A stretch of DNA of 64,000 nucleotides from Uloborus plumipes (GCA_038373865.1 JAXGGA010000489.1:156559-220558), one strand, 5' to 3'; positions 1 through 11,746 are shown, counted from the stretch's first letter. Made by a program: numbers and translations. Notes: a model not told the origin generated them from the letters alone.

Positions 1-147
1 TACATTATGCAGTTCTAAATCAGTGTCTGAGGCTGTTTGAGGAGCCAAATTTAGACATTGGTTTATAGAAACATTTTTTGTCAGACACCATTTCACTTCT
101 GGCATACTTGAACCTTCTTCCTCTTCGTTAAAAATGGATCCACTCAT
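1..147 (-). CDS. Candidate host coding exon, 5' end, runs off the window
   Basis: Reading leftward from an ATG at 147-145, the frame stays open for all 49 codons to the window edge. The peptide starts MSGSIFNEEEEGSSMPEVKW and continues with a mixed polar sequence ending near DTDLELHNV. It has an acidic run (EEEE), balanced residue use and none of the Phe/Ile/Lys/Asn excess typical of chance frames in this AT-rich DNA. The ATG is preceded by TTTTAAGGAAG, so either a 5' UTR or an AG splice acceptor could lie just upstream. I do not recognise the family and assign no function. It could still be a chance frame of 147 bases; the neighbouring sequence to the left would decide. Confidence 0.4.
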   Translation of the reverse strand, partial: MSGSIFNEEEEGSSMPEVKWCLTKNVSINQCLNLAPQTASDTDLELHNV

Positions 148-568
148 CTTCCTTAAAAGAATTAGTTGAAAACTTGCTACAAACTTTTACACTGATATTG
201 TTTTCTTCAACTTTATCAAATGCACTGCTTTCCACTTATATTTTCAAGTGAAAGTAAACTACCGATTGTCCATGGAATAAGGTAGCAAGGTATTTACGGA
301 TAATCCGAAAAGTAGGTTACAAACGATACTTGAGTAAGCAATAGCTGAAATAAGTCTATAACACAACACATACATCTAAATTATAAAGCTGAAAGTATAA
401 TATTGAATGTAAAGAACTATCTTAAAAAGCTAGAAACGATCAATAACAAACTCATGTTTTTCTGAATACCGTAAATGAAAAAAAAAACGAAAAAAGTGAA
501 AGAGAGAAGTGTGAAGGACCAGTGGATAATCTAAATCGCTGATAATCCGACTGTGGATAGTAGGGTGT
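148..568. other. AT-rich sequence upstream of the candidate exon
   Basis: No repeat or coding signal recognised. On the minus strand this is the upstream side of the candidate exon at 1-147, so it would hold a 5' UTR, promoter or intron if that exon is real. No clear TATA or initiator arrangement stands out from the AT-rich background. Confidence 0.3.
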
Positions 569-1588
569 ATCACGATTTTTTTTTTCTTTTTTTGGAAATT
601 CAAAATTTCAAGTTGATAAAAAGTTGTTACTATGTTCACATAGTTACCAATATATATATATATATATATATGTATATTTTGAAATTAAAAAAATATTTAG
701 ATAAGCCGGGATGACCTTGAAGTTGCAAGTTTTTTTTAGTAAAAACGATGATTTAAAAAAAAAAAAAGTATAAATTATGTGTTAAGTAAAAATAATTACT
801 TAACTGCAAAAATGGACTACTTGAAGAGTAATCTATCAATAAAAAATGCATTGAAGCTGAAATTGAACTTTTAGGTTACCAGAAATAGTTACAAAAAACC
901 TCACATTTTTGCTATTTTAGAATATTTACCCATTGTGTGTATCACTGTTTTTTTCTTTTGGAAATTCAAAATTTCGAGTTGATAAAAAGTTGTCACTATG
1001 CTCACATAGTTACCAAAAAATTTATTTCGAAATTGAAAAATATTTAGGTCAACCGGGATTACCTTGAAGTTTCAAGTTTTTTTAGTAAAAGCGATGATTT
1101 TTGTAAAAAATGTATAAATTATGTGTACAGAAAAATAATTATTTGAGTGGAAAAATGGACCAACCTCGCTATTTCAAAGTGCTGCACTTCAATGTTTTTA
1201 CTATTAATACAATAATAAAACTTATTTTGCAGGATAAATAAATGTTCTAAAAATATGCTTACTAGCGAAAATGTGAGGTTTTTCATATCTATTTCTGGAA
1301 ACCTAAAAGTTCAACTTTAGCTCCAATACATTTTTATTAATAGATTACTCCTTAAGTAGTCCTTTTCTGCCCTTAAATAATTACTTTTGCTGTACAGATA
1401 ATTTATACATTTAAAAAAAAATCATCGTTTTTACTAAAAAAACTTGCAATTTCAAGGTCATCCCGGCTTATCTAAATATTTTTCAATGAAAAAAAATTTT
1501 TTTTGGTAACTATGTGAACATAGTGACAACTTTTTATCAACTTGAAATTTTGAATTTCCCCCAAAAAAAATTTCGTGATACACTCTTG
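569..1588. mobile_element. Fold-back TIR element with an internal direct repeat
   Basis: The ends read GTGTATCACGA and TTTCGTGATACAC and the outer ~330 bp on each side are inverted copies: 569-about 920 matches the reverse complement of about 1255-1588, including the shared ACTATGTTCACATAGT core and the block near CACATTTTTGCTA. A second, divergent direct copy of the left arm begins near 930. There is no coding capacity. The words TGTGGATA flank both sides at short distance, but not in register with the ends, so a target duplication is not proven. It is a non-autonomous DNA element (MITE or fold-back type) of unknown superfamily. Confidence 0.7.
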
Positions 1589-2104
1589 TGGATATTCGGG
1601 AGTTTACTGCATTATCACTTGTTTCGATTATTTTCTTATCTTTTATTTCACTCAGAAACTCAAATCTGGTTGTGGTTTGGTTGCTAGTTGTGATTATACA
1701 TAAGGCTTCGGATTGTATTTATTGTTTGATTACATCATTCCTAAACTGTTATGAACGATTTAAATGCAAGGCGCTGTTGCATGTGTTTGTGACATTCTTT
1801 TGGCGAATTTGAAAGCTCATATTTATATGTACAGAAGTGATTTTAAAATTTAAAAGTGACGTTTATTACCTGTCTCTTTGATGGCTTTAAAAGTATGCTC
1901 GTTTCTGCCTGCCGCAGTAAGAAAACCTTTTCCTTTGTAATTTATGGCCATTAGTATGAATATATTTTTTTAATCGTGTACAGTAAGTTCTTCGTTGATG
2001 CAGGAAAATGCACTCAGTAATTTACATCTGACATATTACAAGAATCATCGTCAAGAGTGATAAAGTTAAAATACTTATTAAGTGATTATTTAAATACTTT
2101 GTCA
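1589..2104. other. Unassigned AT-rich spacer
   Basis: Nothing recognised. A 74-codon frame at 1588-1812 starts inside the repeat end and is rich in Leu/Phe/Ile/Val, as expected of chance frames here. Confidence 0.3.
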
Positions 2105-2106
2105 TA

Positions 2107-3433
2107 GGGGAGACTGGGGACGGTTGTGACGCGGGGTGGTTGTGACAGTCGTCATATTAGCTAAACCATAATTAATACCTGGTTGAAGCAAAGAGAAAGA
2201 GAGTATCAGCATGTGTGTCTGAATGTGTGTCAAAGCATTGCGGTAGCCATCGAGCGACATTAACGCTAGCAGAGGGGTTGGTTACTTTTTAACAGTCAAA
2301 AGTAAGTTTTTTTTTGTTCAATGTCTTTTAGTAATTCCTGTTGAATGGGTACAGATAGAGAAATAAAAGTTTTTTCCCTATTAGTAGTGAACCTTAATAG
2401 TCAAATAGCAGTGATTATTTTTATGTAGGCAATTTTGTATTGCCATGGCGATTGCTATTTTCAAAAGTAGTGGGTTGGGGTCGGTTGTGACAAATTGCGT
2501 GGGGACGGTTGTGACACGAGTAAAACATGTTTTTATCATATTTGATGCTTATAATACGCTTGGAGAAGACAGAAATAGGGCAGTGTGACCTAATGAAATA
2601 TAAAGAAGCTTATAAAGAAGTGAAACTTTTTTTTTCTTTCAGACAGCTTTGGAAATGCAACGTTAATCGTAAGTCTTTGCTACGAAACATTCATTCGTAA
2701 ACGCGATGGAGCCGGCCGGGGCTGTCACAATGAAAACAACGTGTGCATAGGTTATATTGCTCGTAATAAAGTGCTTTTGAGCTTGCATATACGTTGAAAG
2801 CAGATATGAGAGTAAAATGGCTACTGAGAAATGGTTCCGTTCATTTATGAATAGAAATGTTTCACGTCTGTTCGTGTAGCTCATGCAACTAGCCTTTCAA
2901 GAGTAACCAGCTTCAATAAAAAAATAAATGTGGAATCTTTCTTTGATACTTGAGAATTGCTATGAACAGACACGGTTATGACCCACAGGATGTGCATAAT
3001 GTTGCCAAAATAGACGTTACGAAATTTCAAAAACCTGATATTTTTGTTAGACTTGGTATAAGGCTACTTCAACTGAACGAGACACATTGTTAAATGTTAA
3101 ACTTTCCTAGATGAAGGTTACGTTGAATTACGTTTAATATTACTTGAAATTAAAAGTGATATAGACTGTTTTGCTGTATTTTTGAACTTGTCACAACCAA
3201 CCCCAAACACTGTCACAGCCGCCCCTGGGATGGGGTCGGTTGTGACACTTTTTCCTTTTTTGTTTAATTTGGTCATGTGAGTTAACTATTGTACTTAGGG
3301 AGAAAATTTTAGTGTTTATAAGCAGGCAAATAAACACTTTAACATAAAAACAACTTTAAACCAGCTCACAGGCATTGCTAAGGGATCTATGGGGGATCAA
3401 ATGAAAATTGTCACAACCGTACCCAGTATCCCC
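2107..3433. mobile_element. Non-autonomous pogo-like TIR element, GGTTGTGAC motif family
   Basis: The element starts GGGGAGACTGGGGACGG and ends CCGTACCCAGTATCCCC, so the ends are inverted copies. It is flanked by TA on both sides (2105-2106 and 3434-3435), the target duplication of Tc1/mariner/pogo elements. The motif GGTTGTGACA or its complement recurs at about 2120, 2146, 2482, 2508, 3189, 3216 and 3238, plus the right end. No transposase is visible inside. The GGGGA start and TA target are shared with 8763-10615, which carries a pogo-type transposase relic, so the pogo-like label is inferred from that comparison. Confidence 0.75.
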
Positions 3434-3435
3434 TA

Positions 3436-4844
3436 CTTAATTTTTTAGAGGTATAAACAGCTTAGTATACGTTTTGATGATTATCATTTTTTTTTAATTT
3501 TTCCCTCCAGTGCATTAACTACATAATGCAGTAGGTTACTGTACATAAGCCGGAGTAAGACAGAACTATAAGCAAATATACCTACAGTTCGACCGTGACA
3601 TTCAATGAATGCACATCATTTATTGTGACGAATCGTGAGTTTCGAGTTGGAAGTTGAAATTTGCTTATGGTAGGATTACCTTCAAACTGGTAGATAAAAT
3701 TAATTTACCAAACCAAACTGTAGATATATTTGCTATTAAATGCATTGTTTATAAAAAATCTACTTGAAATCAGTCAACAAAAGATTGACTTCGTGCAGCC
3801 GCCTATATTCTTAGTTTAAACTTTACAGGCATTCAGTAAATTTCGAGACTCATCACGGAATAAAGAAATGTTTTTTTGCAGACACCCCCTTACTTTTTAT
3901 GCATTACTGTCAGAAATTCAGCATTCCTATGGTTTTCCTTGAGGGAAAACAAAATGGAGCATTCAACTAAATGGTCCATTAATGCATATAATAAGAACCT
4001 CAGCATTTTAGGAATCTAAAACTTCTTTTGTTTACATTATACCCTCTGGAAATGAAAGGCGAGATGAATATTTGCTGAAATAATCATTCTTAAAAGTTCG
4101 AGTCATTTCGATTTTCTATTATTGTTCTTTATCAATCCTTTTATTTTAAAGCTGTTAGGTTGCTGTGTACTTTTTGTTTCGAATTTATTTTTAGAAATGT
4201 TTCGAGTTCTGGTAATTTTAAATGGCAAAATGTAATTTTAGAAACGAAAAATTTGGATTTGTTTCATACAATGAATCCGAATTTTATCTTCATTTGTATG
4301 ACGCAACATAACAAATGCTTTTGAAAATAAAATACATGTCAAACAAATGTTTTTCCACGTAAATTTCCTTTAAATAACGTGTGCACAAAATTTCAAATAT
4401 AATAAGTTTAAAAATTTCGTATGTATTCAATTACTTTTCGATTTGAGATTATTGAAAGTTCGGATAATATTTTTTTACGGACGACTGTTTATACAGAAAT
4501 ATATTGGCATACACAGTTAAACTTTTATATTTTACTCTTTCAGGTAGTTGCCCAACATTTGATATGGATGGTATTTGGTGGAGGAGTAAATTGTCCAGTA
4601 AAAAGGAACTTCAAGTTGAAAATTTTAGATTAGTTTAAAAATATGGTATTATGTTTAATCTTATTAAAGTTTATTTATATTTAAAAATATTTCTGAATTT
4701 GCTCAAAAAAGTTTGTGTTAAAAAAATAATAATTGTAGAATGAAAGAAAACGCTACGTCTGTAGTAAATTTTACTTTACACTTGATACATTTATTTTTGT
4801 TGTAATTTCGTTTGGTGTATCGTTTGAAATTCCGGGATAGATTA
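3436..4844. other. Unassigned AT-rich spacer
   Basis: No repeat end, RNA gene or coding exon recognised. The 70-codon frame at 4421-4633 has no family resemblance I can see. Confidence 0.3.
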
Positions 4845-4869
4845 TTATTTACAAAAATCATTTGGGCAG

Positions 4870-5067
4870 TTTGTTTGTTTTTTTATAAAGAAGCCATCAG
4901 CTTCAACATACATGAGGACTGCGTATGTATGCGCCTTGCCTTCTGACAAGCACAGGACAGATTTAGGGCACAAAGAGGTGGAAATAACATCCGTGGGCAA
5001 GGCGGGACTCGAACCCTCAACCTCTTTCGTATGATGAGAAGACTCTACCTCTAGGCCACCGGGGTCC
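4870..5067 (-). mobile_element. tRNA-derived SINE
   Basis: On the minus strand the sequence begins GGACCCCGGTGGCCTAGAGG, a tRNA-like head. An internal RNA polymerase III A box (TGGCCTAGAGGTAGAG, 5058-5043) is followed by a perfect B box (GGTTCGAGTCC, 5015-5005). The tRNA cloverleaf is imperfect: acceptor and T stems have mismatches and the anticodon loop would read ATCATAC. About 130 bases of unrelated tail follow (GGATGTTATTTCCACC onward), which is how tRNA-derived SINEs are built. The 3' limit is approximate and no target duplication was found. A decayed tRNA gene is the alternative; the long tail argues against it. Confidence 0.75.
5005..5058 (-). promoter_or_regulatory. Internal Pol III promoter (A box and B box) of the SINE
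   Basis: A box TGGCCTAGAGG and B box GGTTCGAGTCC lie in the correct order and spacing for type 2 Pol III promoters. The B box matches the GGTTCGANTCC consensus exactly. Confidence 0.75.
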
Positions 5068-5071
5068 ACTT

Positions 5072-6190
5072 TGTGCAGTTCCTTCTTTTAGTTGCAAATA
5101 GTTTTCTTACAATGCCAATTTACTTCAGTAATGATATTTTTTTAATAAAAATATACAAGACAAATGAAACACTTAAAAATAATACTAATTTTTTCACTAA
5201 TAATAATAAAATATTACTCAATTCAAAATTTGTGAAAAATCTCCATTTTGCTTCATAATGTGTAACGGCAATAATTTAAGCTAAACCTCCGCTTATCTAC
5301 AGAATAGAAATCGAATCATATTTTACCGTCTTTTGCAACATCTCTTGAGGCTAAAAGGAAAATGGAAATCATTTTACATTACACAAATATGCAACCTTAT
5401 TTCTCGTGTTAATGGAACATTAATGTGATGGTCCATTTAGTTTCACCTCAAGCAACTTTGAATATTGCTAAAATTATGCCAAGTTGACAAAAAAATATGC
5501 ATGAAATATTTCATGAAATGAATTTTTTTGGCATTCGTAGAAATAACAGTTGCAAATTTGGAATACATTAACTGTATGTGACTGTTTTATGTGAAATACG
5601 AAGATGTACATTAACTAGCTTGAATATTTGGATTGATATTTGCAAAAACTTTTGGGCCGCTAACGTATTTAACGTATTTTAGGGGAACGGTAAGGCAATT
5701 ATTTACATGTTTGTAATAATTACAAATCGAAGTTATGTCATTAAAGTTCTTGTGCATAATTGCATCATTTTCATGTTTGACTCTCCTTCATCAGTTTGAA
5801 ACTAAGCAAACAAGAGTTTGGCTCATTTCAGCTTAAGTTTTGTCCAATTGCCGATTTTAGGGGTTCGAGACACATTCTGAAAATTTCTTTATTGAACAGA
5901 TAAAAATTTTGCAATTTTTTTGCACTAAAAATTCTAAGATTCTTTTTTTTCCAAAAATTTACATTTTTTGAAGTAAACTTTTTTTTTTACTAATTTAAGT
6001 AAAATGTTAGAAAAAGATGTGCTCCAAATTTCGTTGCTTAATCTTCATCAGTTCTTGACTTAAAAGAGTTTTAATGCAATAAGTCAGGAAAAACAGCAAA
6101 ACGGAGGAAAATGCATTTGAAGTTTTCAGGGTCATGACAGATGCTATAAAACTGCTAGATTTTCAAAACAACACGCAGCTAAAATTATTA
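5072..6190. other. Unassigned AT-rich spacer
   Basis: Nothing recognised. It contains several poly-T runs and short chance frames. Confidence 0.3.
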
Positions 6191-6192
6191 TA

Positions 6193-6843
6193 CAGGGTGT
6201 CCACTCCTATCGTGGACCAATAGCTAATTTCTAAACCGTGAGAGATAAGCATATAGTTCATTTAGGAAAAAATCTCCAAATTACGAAAGGAATTTTGGGT
6301 CTATTCAATGTTTTTCAAAAAATCAAATTTTGAAAGAGTTACGAAATTTAAATTTTTATACAGCCCCCCAGTCCTATCAATCATATTTAGTAAAATATTC
6401 TTAACACAGTAACGTTTAAACTAAAAAAAAATCACTGTTCTACCACAAAAATTGACCGAGTTATGACGTTTTGAAAAATCAAGATTTTGCATTATGTCAT
6501 GACGTCATCGAGAGATCGCTTCAGGGACCGTATGCGAAATCCTTCAAAATCTTGATTTTTCAAAACGTCATAACTCGGTCAAATTTTGTCGTAGAAGAGT
6601 GATTTTTTTTTAGTTTCAAACGTTACAGTGTCAAGAATATTTTACTAAACACGAGTGATAGGACTGGGGGGCTGTATAAAAATTTAAATTTCGTAACTCT
6701 TTCAAAATTTGATTTTTTGAAAAACATTGAATAGACCCAAAATTCCTTTCGTAATTTGGAGATTTTTTTCCTAAATAAACTATATGCTTATCTCTAACGG
6801 TTTAGAAATTAGCTATTGGTCCACGATAGGAGTGGACACCCTG
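6193..6843. mobile_element. 651-bp palindromic MITE, CAGGGTG ends, TA target
   Basis: The whole element is one hairpin. The left arm (6193-about 6492) and right arm (about 6545-6843) are inverted copies with few mismatches, around a loop of about 50 bp near 6493-6544. It starts CAGGGTGTCCACTCC and ends GGAGTGGACACCCTG, flanked by TA at 6191-6192 and 6844-6845. No coding capacity. The CAGGGTG end and TA target are shared with the mariner-family copies ending at 48963/49893 and 58809, so it is probably a non-autonomous Tc1/mariner derivative. Confidence 0.85.
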
Positions 6844-6845
6844 TA

Positions 6846-8255
6846 TATTTTATACTAAATAAGATAGAAACACGATTCTAACGTTCTTTTAAGCAGAAAA
6901 CAAATAGAAGTTTTTTTAAACAATAAAAATAATGCAAAAATTGACTATTTTTTGTGTCCCGGACCTCCTTAATTTTAAATGTATCCTATTAATTATTATC
7001 ACCGAAGAAGAGTTAGTACAAAACCTACAATCACTATCATAAATATGCATAAAAATGTATGTTATATTATTGATTTTTAATGAAGAAATAAATGAATTGT
7101 TTTATATAATACTTTCTAATTCATCGTTTGTATTAACGCATTAATTACCTCTTACTTTAAAGCCCTGCAAATTATATTTTTGTAATAATACTATATAATT
7201 TAGTACAATTAACTAGTATATTACAACTTCTAAAATTACTAAAAACAAAAATAGGCGAAAAATTTTGAAATTAGAGAAGACTTACAATACTTAAACTATA
7301 GTTATTCTAATTTCTCATTACCATTATTTATGTGTGAAGCTTTAATGCAAATTTTTATTAGTTGGAGTGAAGTAAACATCGCACCTAATTACAAAATACA
7401 GTTACATTCATTGGCTCCTTACAGACGTGGAGTTCTTACACCAGGTTATGCGTTGTCATTTAAATTCCAATGAATAATTTTAAACCATGTAACGCAATCT
7501 AATTTCAAGTACTAGACAGCGTTTGGGAATAATGACTGAATAATGCAAATTCTCTCATCATTAATGAACTGTTCCAATTATCAGAACTACTGAATAATGC
7601 TTGTTAACTATGGTTATTGGGAATACAACAGGACGCTGCGTATTCTTTGTCCAGAACAATTGCTGATACAAATACGAATTCACAATGGTTATGCACTTAA
7701 AATGTGAAGTAGTAAATCAGCTTGTGTGCGAATTTGAAGTGCATGAAATGCAATTTCGGTATTGAAATATTCAATTTTTGTTGAGCTTAAAAGCAATATA
7801 ATAATCAACATATAGTTACCTGATATACACACGTTTTGAAATTTAAATCTATGTGTATGTATTCAATAATTTTCTTAAAAATATGTCTGTGTTAGAGTTT
7901 ACACACGCTTATTGTTTTGTAAAGCCCCTTTTTCAGGAAAAATTTTTTTAACTAAAACATGAAAGTGTGAACTGATATTTAAAATGAATTTAAGTGCATC
8001 CGCAAATAGAGTATGTAGGCATGCATGCGTAAAAAATGCTTCTGCTTAACGTTTGGAGAGCGTATCATAAAACAAACTTCTTTCCTTTAATTTTCTTTGC
8101 AAGTTTTGTTTTTATGGTGCTATATATTAACTAAATCTGACATAAAAGAATAAATTAAACATGAATTCAGAGTCCCTCAATGCTACAGTTTTTGCCAGAT
8201 TGTTTAATGTCTACAGTAAAAACAATTAACATGAAAAGACAATTTCTTTGTATCT
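6846..8255. other. Unassigned AT-rich spacer
   Basis: No repeat ends or coding exon recognised on either strand. Confidence 0.3.
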
Positions 8256-8669
8256 CAAGTAGCATCAACTCATCGGATTTTGCTCGGCCGATCATCGAAC
8301 TCCTCGTAAACTGATCCCGTAAAGCACGATGACATAGTTCCGATCAGTATCCGAGCACGGTTTTCGATGAGCTACTTTTCATCGGAAAGCGATATCCTTT
8401 CGATCAACTTTTCCGATGAAAATAAGCCGAGCTATATTCCATCGGAAATCGATATCCTTCCGATCAAGTTTCCCGATGAAATTCATCGGCACGGGACTGT
8501 TCTGCTCGTAAATTGCTCCAAATCTCATCGTATTTCGAGAAAAACTCATCGGATTTTGCTGCTCGGATTCTGTTTGGCCGATGAGACATATTGGATCATC
8601 GGCAGATGAGAATTTCATCGGGTTTCGATGAATGGACGATCATCGGCCGATGAGATGATGCTGCTAGGG
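8256..8669 (+). repeat. CATCGG-rich dispersed repeat, copy 1
   Basis: A ~410-bp block of distinct composition packed with CATCGG, CCGATGA and CGATCA motifs on both strands. The start CAAGTAGCATCAACTCATCGG and the end CCGATGAGATGATGCTGCTAGGG are loosely inverted. A second copy lies inverted at 32034-32439 with high similarity through the whole length. An 80-codon frame (8367-8609, starting MSYFSSESDI) is largely kept in the other copy. I regard that as a by-product of DNA similarity, because the peptide simply translates the repeated motif. It is probably a non-autonomous DNA element; superfamily unknown. Confidence 0.75.
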
Positions 8670-8762
8670 ATCTTAGTGTACTTTTTTCACACCATAACGC
8701 TTACCTACACATATAGCATAATCTAATAAATTTATTTGGTAATGTTAATCGGAAAATACGTA

Positions 8763-10615
8763 GGGGAGAGTTGCCCAAAACGGGATAGGCGGGCAAAACG
8801 GGATAGTGAGCGTTGGAGCTTGACTGGTGGTACTATCTCGCAGGAGACAGGCTAAACTGATTTCCGACCGCCATGACGGCATACTCAGTTAATATCTCAA
8901 CTCTAGCCACGTATTTCTCAAAGAAATATTTTTTCAAAGTTTTCAATTGAGATTTTTACTTACTTTTTACTTTTTTCGACTGCAGAACAACTAGAATTGT
9001 AGTTCTCCGTAATTCGGAACAATTCCGGTTAGAATTGTATTTTGTTCATAGCTCTTTTAGCAACAATTTTATGTACTCAAATATTGCTAGTGAATGGCGG
9101 TTCCGGGGTCAGCCCTTTATGTTGTCAAAAGCATCATGGTCGGGCAAAACGGGACACTTTTAGGGTGCCCAAAACGGGATACAATTTTGATGTGTCCCGT
9201 TTTACCCGACCATTTCCTTTAATGTTTTTTCAATGTGTTTAAGTAGCACGAAGCGAGCTGGAGGTTCGCAAGTGGATGTTCAACCATCCTGACAAAGGAA
9301 TTACTATCTACGAAGTAGGAAATATGTTCAATGCAGCATTTTCACGAGCAGCTCTTATCGAAACTGCTGTGAATGGATTCACGAAAACATGCATTTTCCC
9401 ATATAACCCCAGATGTCTTTCCTGAATATCTCTTCGCTTCGTCTCTTCCAACAGATCACCCATTGCTGGATGCTCAGAACATGACGTCCTAACACCCATT
9501 AAATCTGCAACAAAATGAGATCAGATCCGAAGGATCTTCAAATTCAGTCATAGCATCTAAGAGTTTACTGTCATCACAACCACTAGAGACAGTATTGAAA
9601 GAATCACTTAGTGCAACGATAACACAAGCACAAATGCAGGCCTTATCCAACTGTTCACTTCATCAGGAGTCAAAGGACTTGGACTATACTGTCGCCCTTC
9701 ACTGCCATTTTCTATATCACCAAAAGAAATTCTACCTCCACCACGAGTGATTGGACCAAGACCTCAAAACAAACACGATAATAGAAGTAGAAGAGGGAAA
9801 ACAGCATTTATAACAAGAAGCCCATTGAAAATTGAGTTAGAAGAAGAAGAACGAGAAAAAAGAAAAGAACGAGAAAGAACTTAAAAGCTGAAAAAAAAGG
9901 GCTGCCAAAACAAGTCTCTTGAATGTTCCGAAAACAAAACAAATGAGGCATAAAAGAAAACCAGGTGGAGATGCAAAACAGGCATATAAATTTTTTAAAT
10001 GTTACTCTGAAAATGAAAAAACCCCACAAACATCATTTGCAAAAATGGAAGAAAATGGACGTAACATGAAAAAAAACCGAAAAAAAAAATCACCAGTCAG
10101 CCAAGGTTGGACGTCGTCGTCTTCAGAAGATGAAACTGAAAAAGATGAAGCATGTATTTTCTGCAACGTTCTGTATCTTGAATCGAAATCTGGAGAAGGA
10201 AGCTGGATACAATGCTCGCGCTGCCAGTGATGGGCCCACGAAACTTATTCCAAAGCAGACGAAGAAGACAACACATTTTTATGCGATTTCTGTGCTATGT
10301 AATTTTCCAACTTTACTATTACGTAGCCTATTTTTGGTCTAAAAACTAAATCAAAAGTAAAATCAGTACAAAATTATAACATACAATTCCCTATCCCGTT
10401 TTACCCACCCTTGGTCGGGTAAAACGGGATCGTATAAGACTTTTTGAAACCAGTATTTTTCACATAAGTAATATCGAACAAATATGACAAAGGTATTTTT
10501 AGTAATGTAAGAGGTGTATACTTTTAAATGGCGTCAAACTTTGGAATGTACTTTGTATACAATAAAAAATAAAGGGAAGAATAGGTTAGCTATCCCGTTT
10601 TGGGGTACTTTCCCC
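8763..10615 (+). mobile_element. Pogo-like DNA transposon, AAAACGGGAT motif family, degenerate
   Basis: Starts GGGGAGAGTTGCCCAAAACG and ends CGTTTTGGGGTACTTTCCCC, flanked by TA at 8761-8762 and 10616-10617. The motif (C/T)AAAACGGGAT or its complement recurs near both ends and internally (about 8777, 8795, 9145, 9171, 9195, 10391, 10424, 10591). It holds the C-terminal part of a pogo-type transposase (9241-10301). The N-terminal DNA-binding domain and most of the catalytic core are missing, so it is an internally deleted, dead copy. Confidence 0.85.
9241..10301 (+). pseudogene. Pogo/Tigger-like transposase relic, C-terminal part with PHD-like finger
   Basis: The first segment reads through WMFNHPDKGITIYEVGNMFN and NGFTKTCIFPYNPRC, the hallmark end of the DDE_1 domain of pogo/Tigger/jerky transposases (typically TGI.PYNP), then a TGA. 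After a disordered Lys/Glu-rich stretch the frame at 9919-10230 ends in a zinc-binding region: CIFC (about 10153-10164), CSRC, then a premature TGA, then WAH and CDFC up to a TAA at 10299-10301. The pattern C-x2-C, C-x2-C, H, C-x2-C is a PHD-like finger as found at the C-terminus of many arthropod pogo-like transposases. The Cys expected three residues after His is Tyr. Stops and frameshifts make it non-functional. Confidence 0.8.
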
Positions 10616-10617
10616 TA

Positions 10618-11744
10618 TCAGTTTGTGTCTGCATAAAAAGGGAAGTTTTTTCTTTAATGGGGTTAGATTTAGTTTATTTTGCTTAATCTGAAAAGCATGA
10701 TTATGTATTGTAATACAGTTTTCATTTCTGGAAGCATAAAATGTTGGAAGCTTTATGTTTTCAATGCCATTGAAGGATCTTGAGAAAAGAAAATAGTTTT
10801 ATAAAATATGGTAGGAAACATGTACAGTTTTTTCTTAAAAAATACTTATTTTTAAAAAAATATAATAATCTGAAAAGAAAAAAAAAAAAAAAAAAACCTC
10901 TACTCACTCAACATGAAGCAGTTGTCTTTTATGGAAACTTGTAAAACATATATTTCTTTCATCTTTTGTCATCATTTTATGACCTTATTCTTTTTTTCTC
11001 TCCAATATTACTGAAAATATTAGCTTTGTTAAAGGAGGTCTTTCTTTTCGTAGTTTCTTAAAGCAATAGAGGGGGAAAAACGAAAGAAACACATACACAC
11101 ACACATACATCCTTCCCCGTCAGCTATTGTTATTAAGAAGACAGAAATTACCTTCCCAGTGACTAATGCTTTAAGATTTTGATTTTATCCCTTTATTAAG
11201 GGATGTTTTTTGAATGAGATACTCTTTTATTCTTTTTAATTTTCTTTTCTTTTCGATTTCATTAATTTTGTGTCCTGTTTCGTCGTTAAATATGCCATTA
11301 AATGCATTACGAAGACACACAATGGCTGAAAAAATATTGTAAAAATAAAATATATAAAAAAAGCCTTTTTAAAAAACCGTGACTGAAAATATATTCTTTT
11401 ATAAAATATTTTTAAGAACATTACTTAAGAGTAAAAGATAATTGAAGCGCTTGGAGGATAAAGGGGCTATTTTACATTTTAAAAAATGAACACTCTGGAC
11501 AATGGTAAGCAATGGATACAGGTAAAGCAACTAAAACTTGATACATCAAAATGTAGATGTCATCAGACCAATTTCATACTCACAATAACGACGAAATCAG
11601 AAAACTAAAAAGCTGCAACAACTGTAACAATAAAACTTTGAACTTTAATTACTCGCAATTTATGTTTTGCCGCATAACTCTTTAATCTCCCAAGCCCTTC
11701 AATTATTGCTACGAAAATGTAATAGATGAAACACAATAAAACTA
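10618..11744. other. AT-rich spacer with homopolymer runs
   Basis: Contains a poly-A run near 10878-10896 and a short (AC)n-like tract near 11091-11107. No coding or repeat ends recognised. Confidence 0.3.
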
Positions 11745-11746
11745 TA

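Noticed and set aside
569..1588. TGTGGATA words on both sides as target duplication
   Set aside because: They are not in register with the inverted ends (different distances), so they may be coincidental.
4995..5067. Functional tRNA gene
   Set aside because: A and B boxes are good but acceptor and T stems have mismatches and a long unrelated tail follows; a SINE explains it better.
11091..11110. Short ACACAC tract as microsatellite feature
   Set aside because: Too short and interrupted to list as a separate feature.
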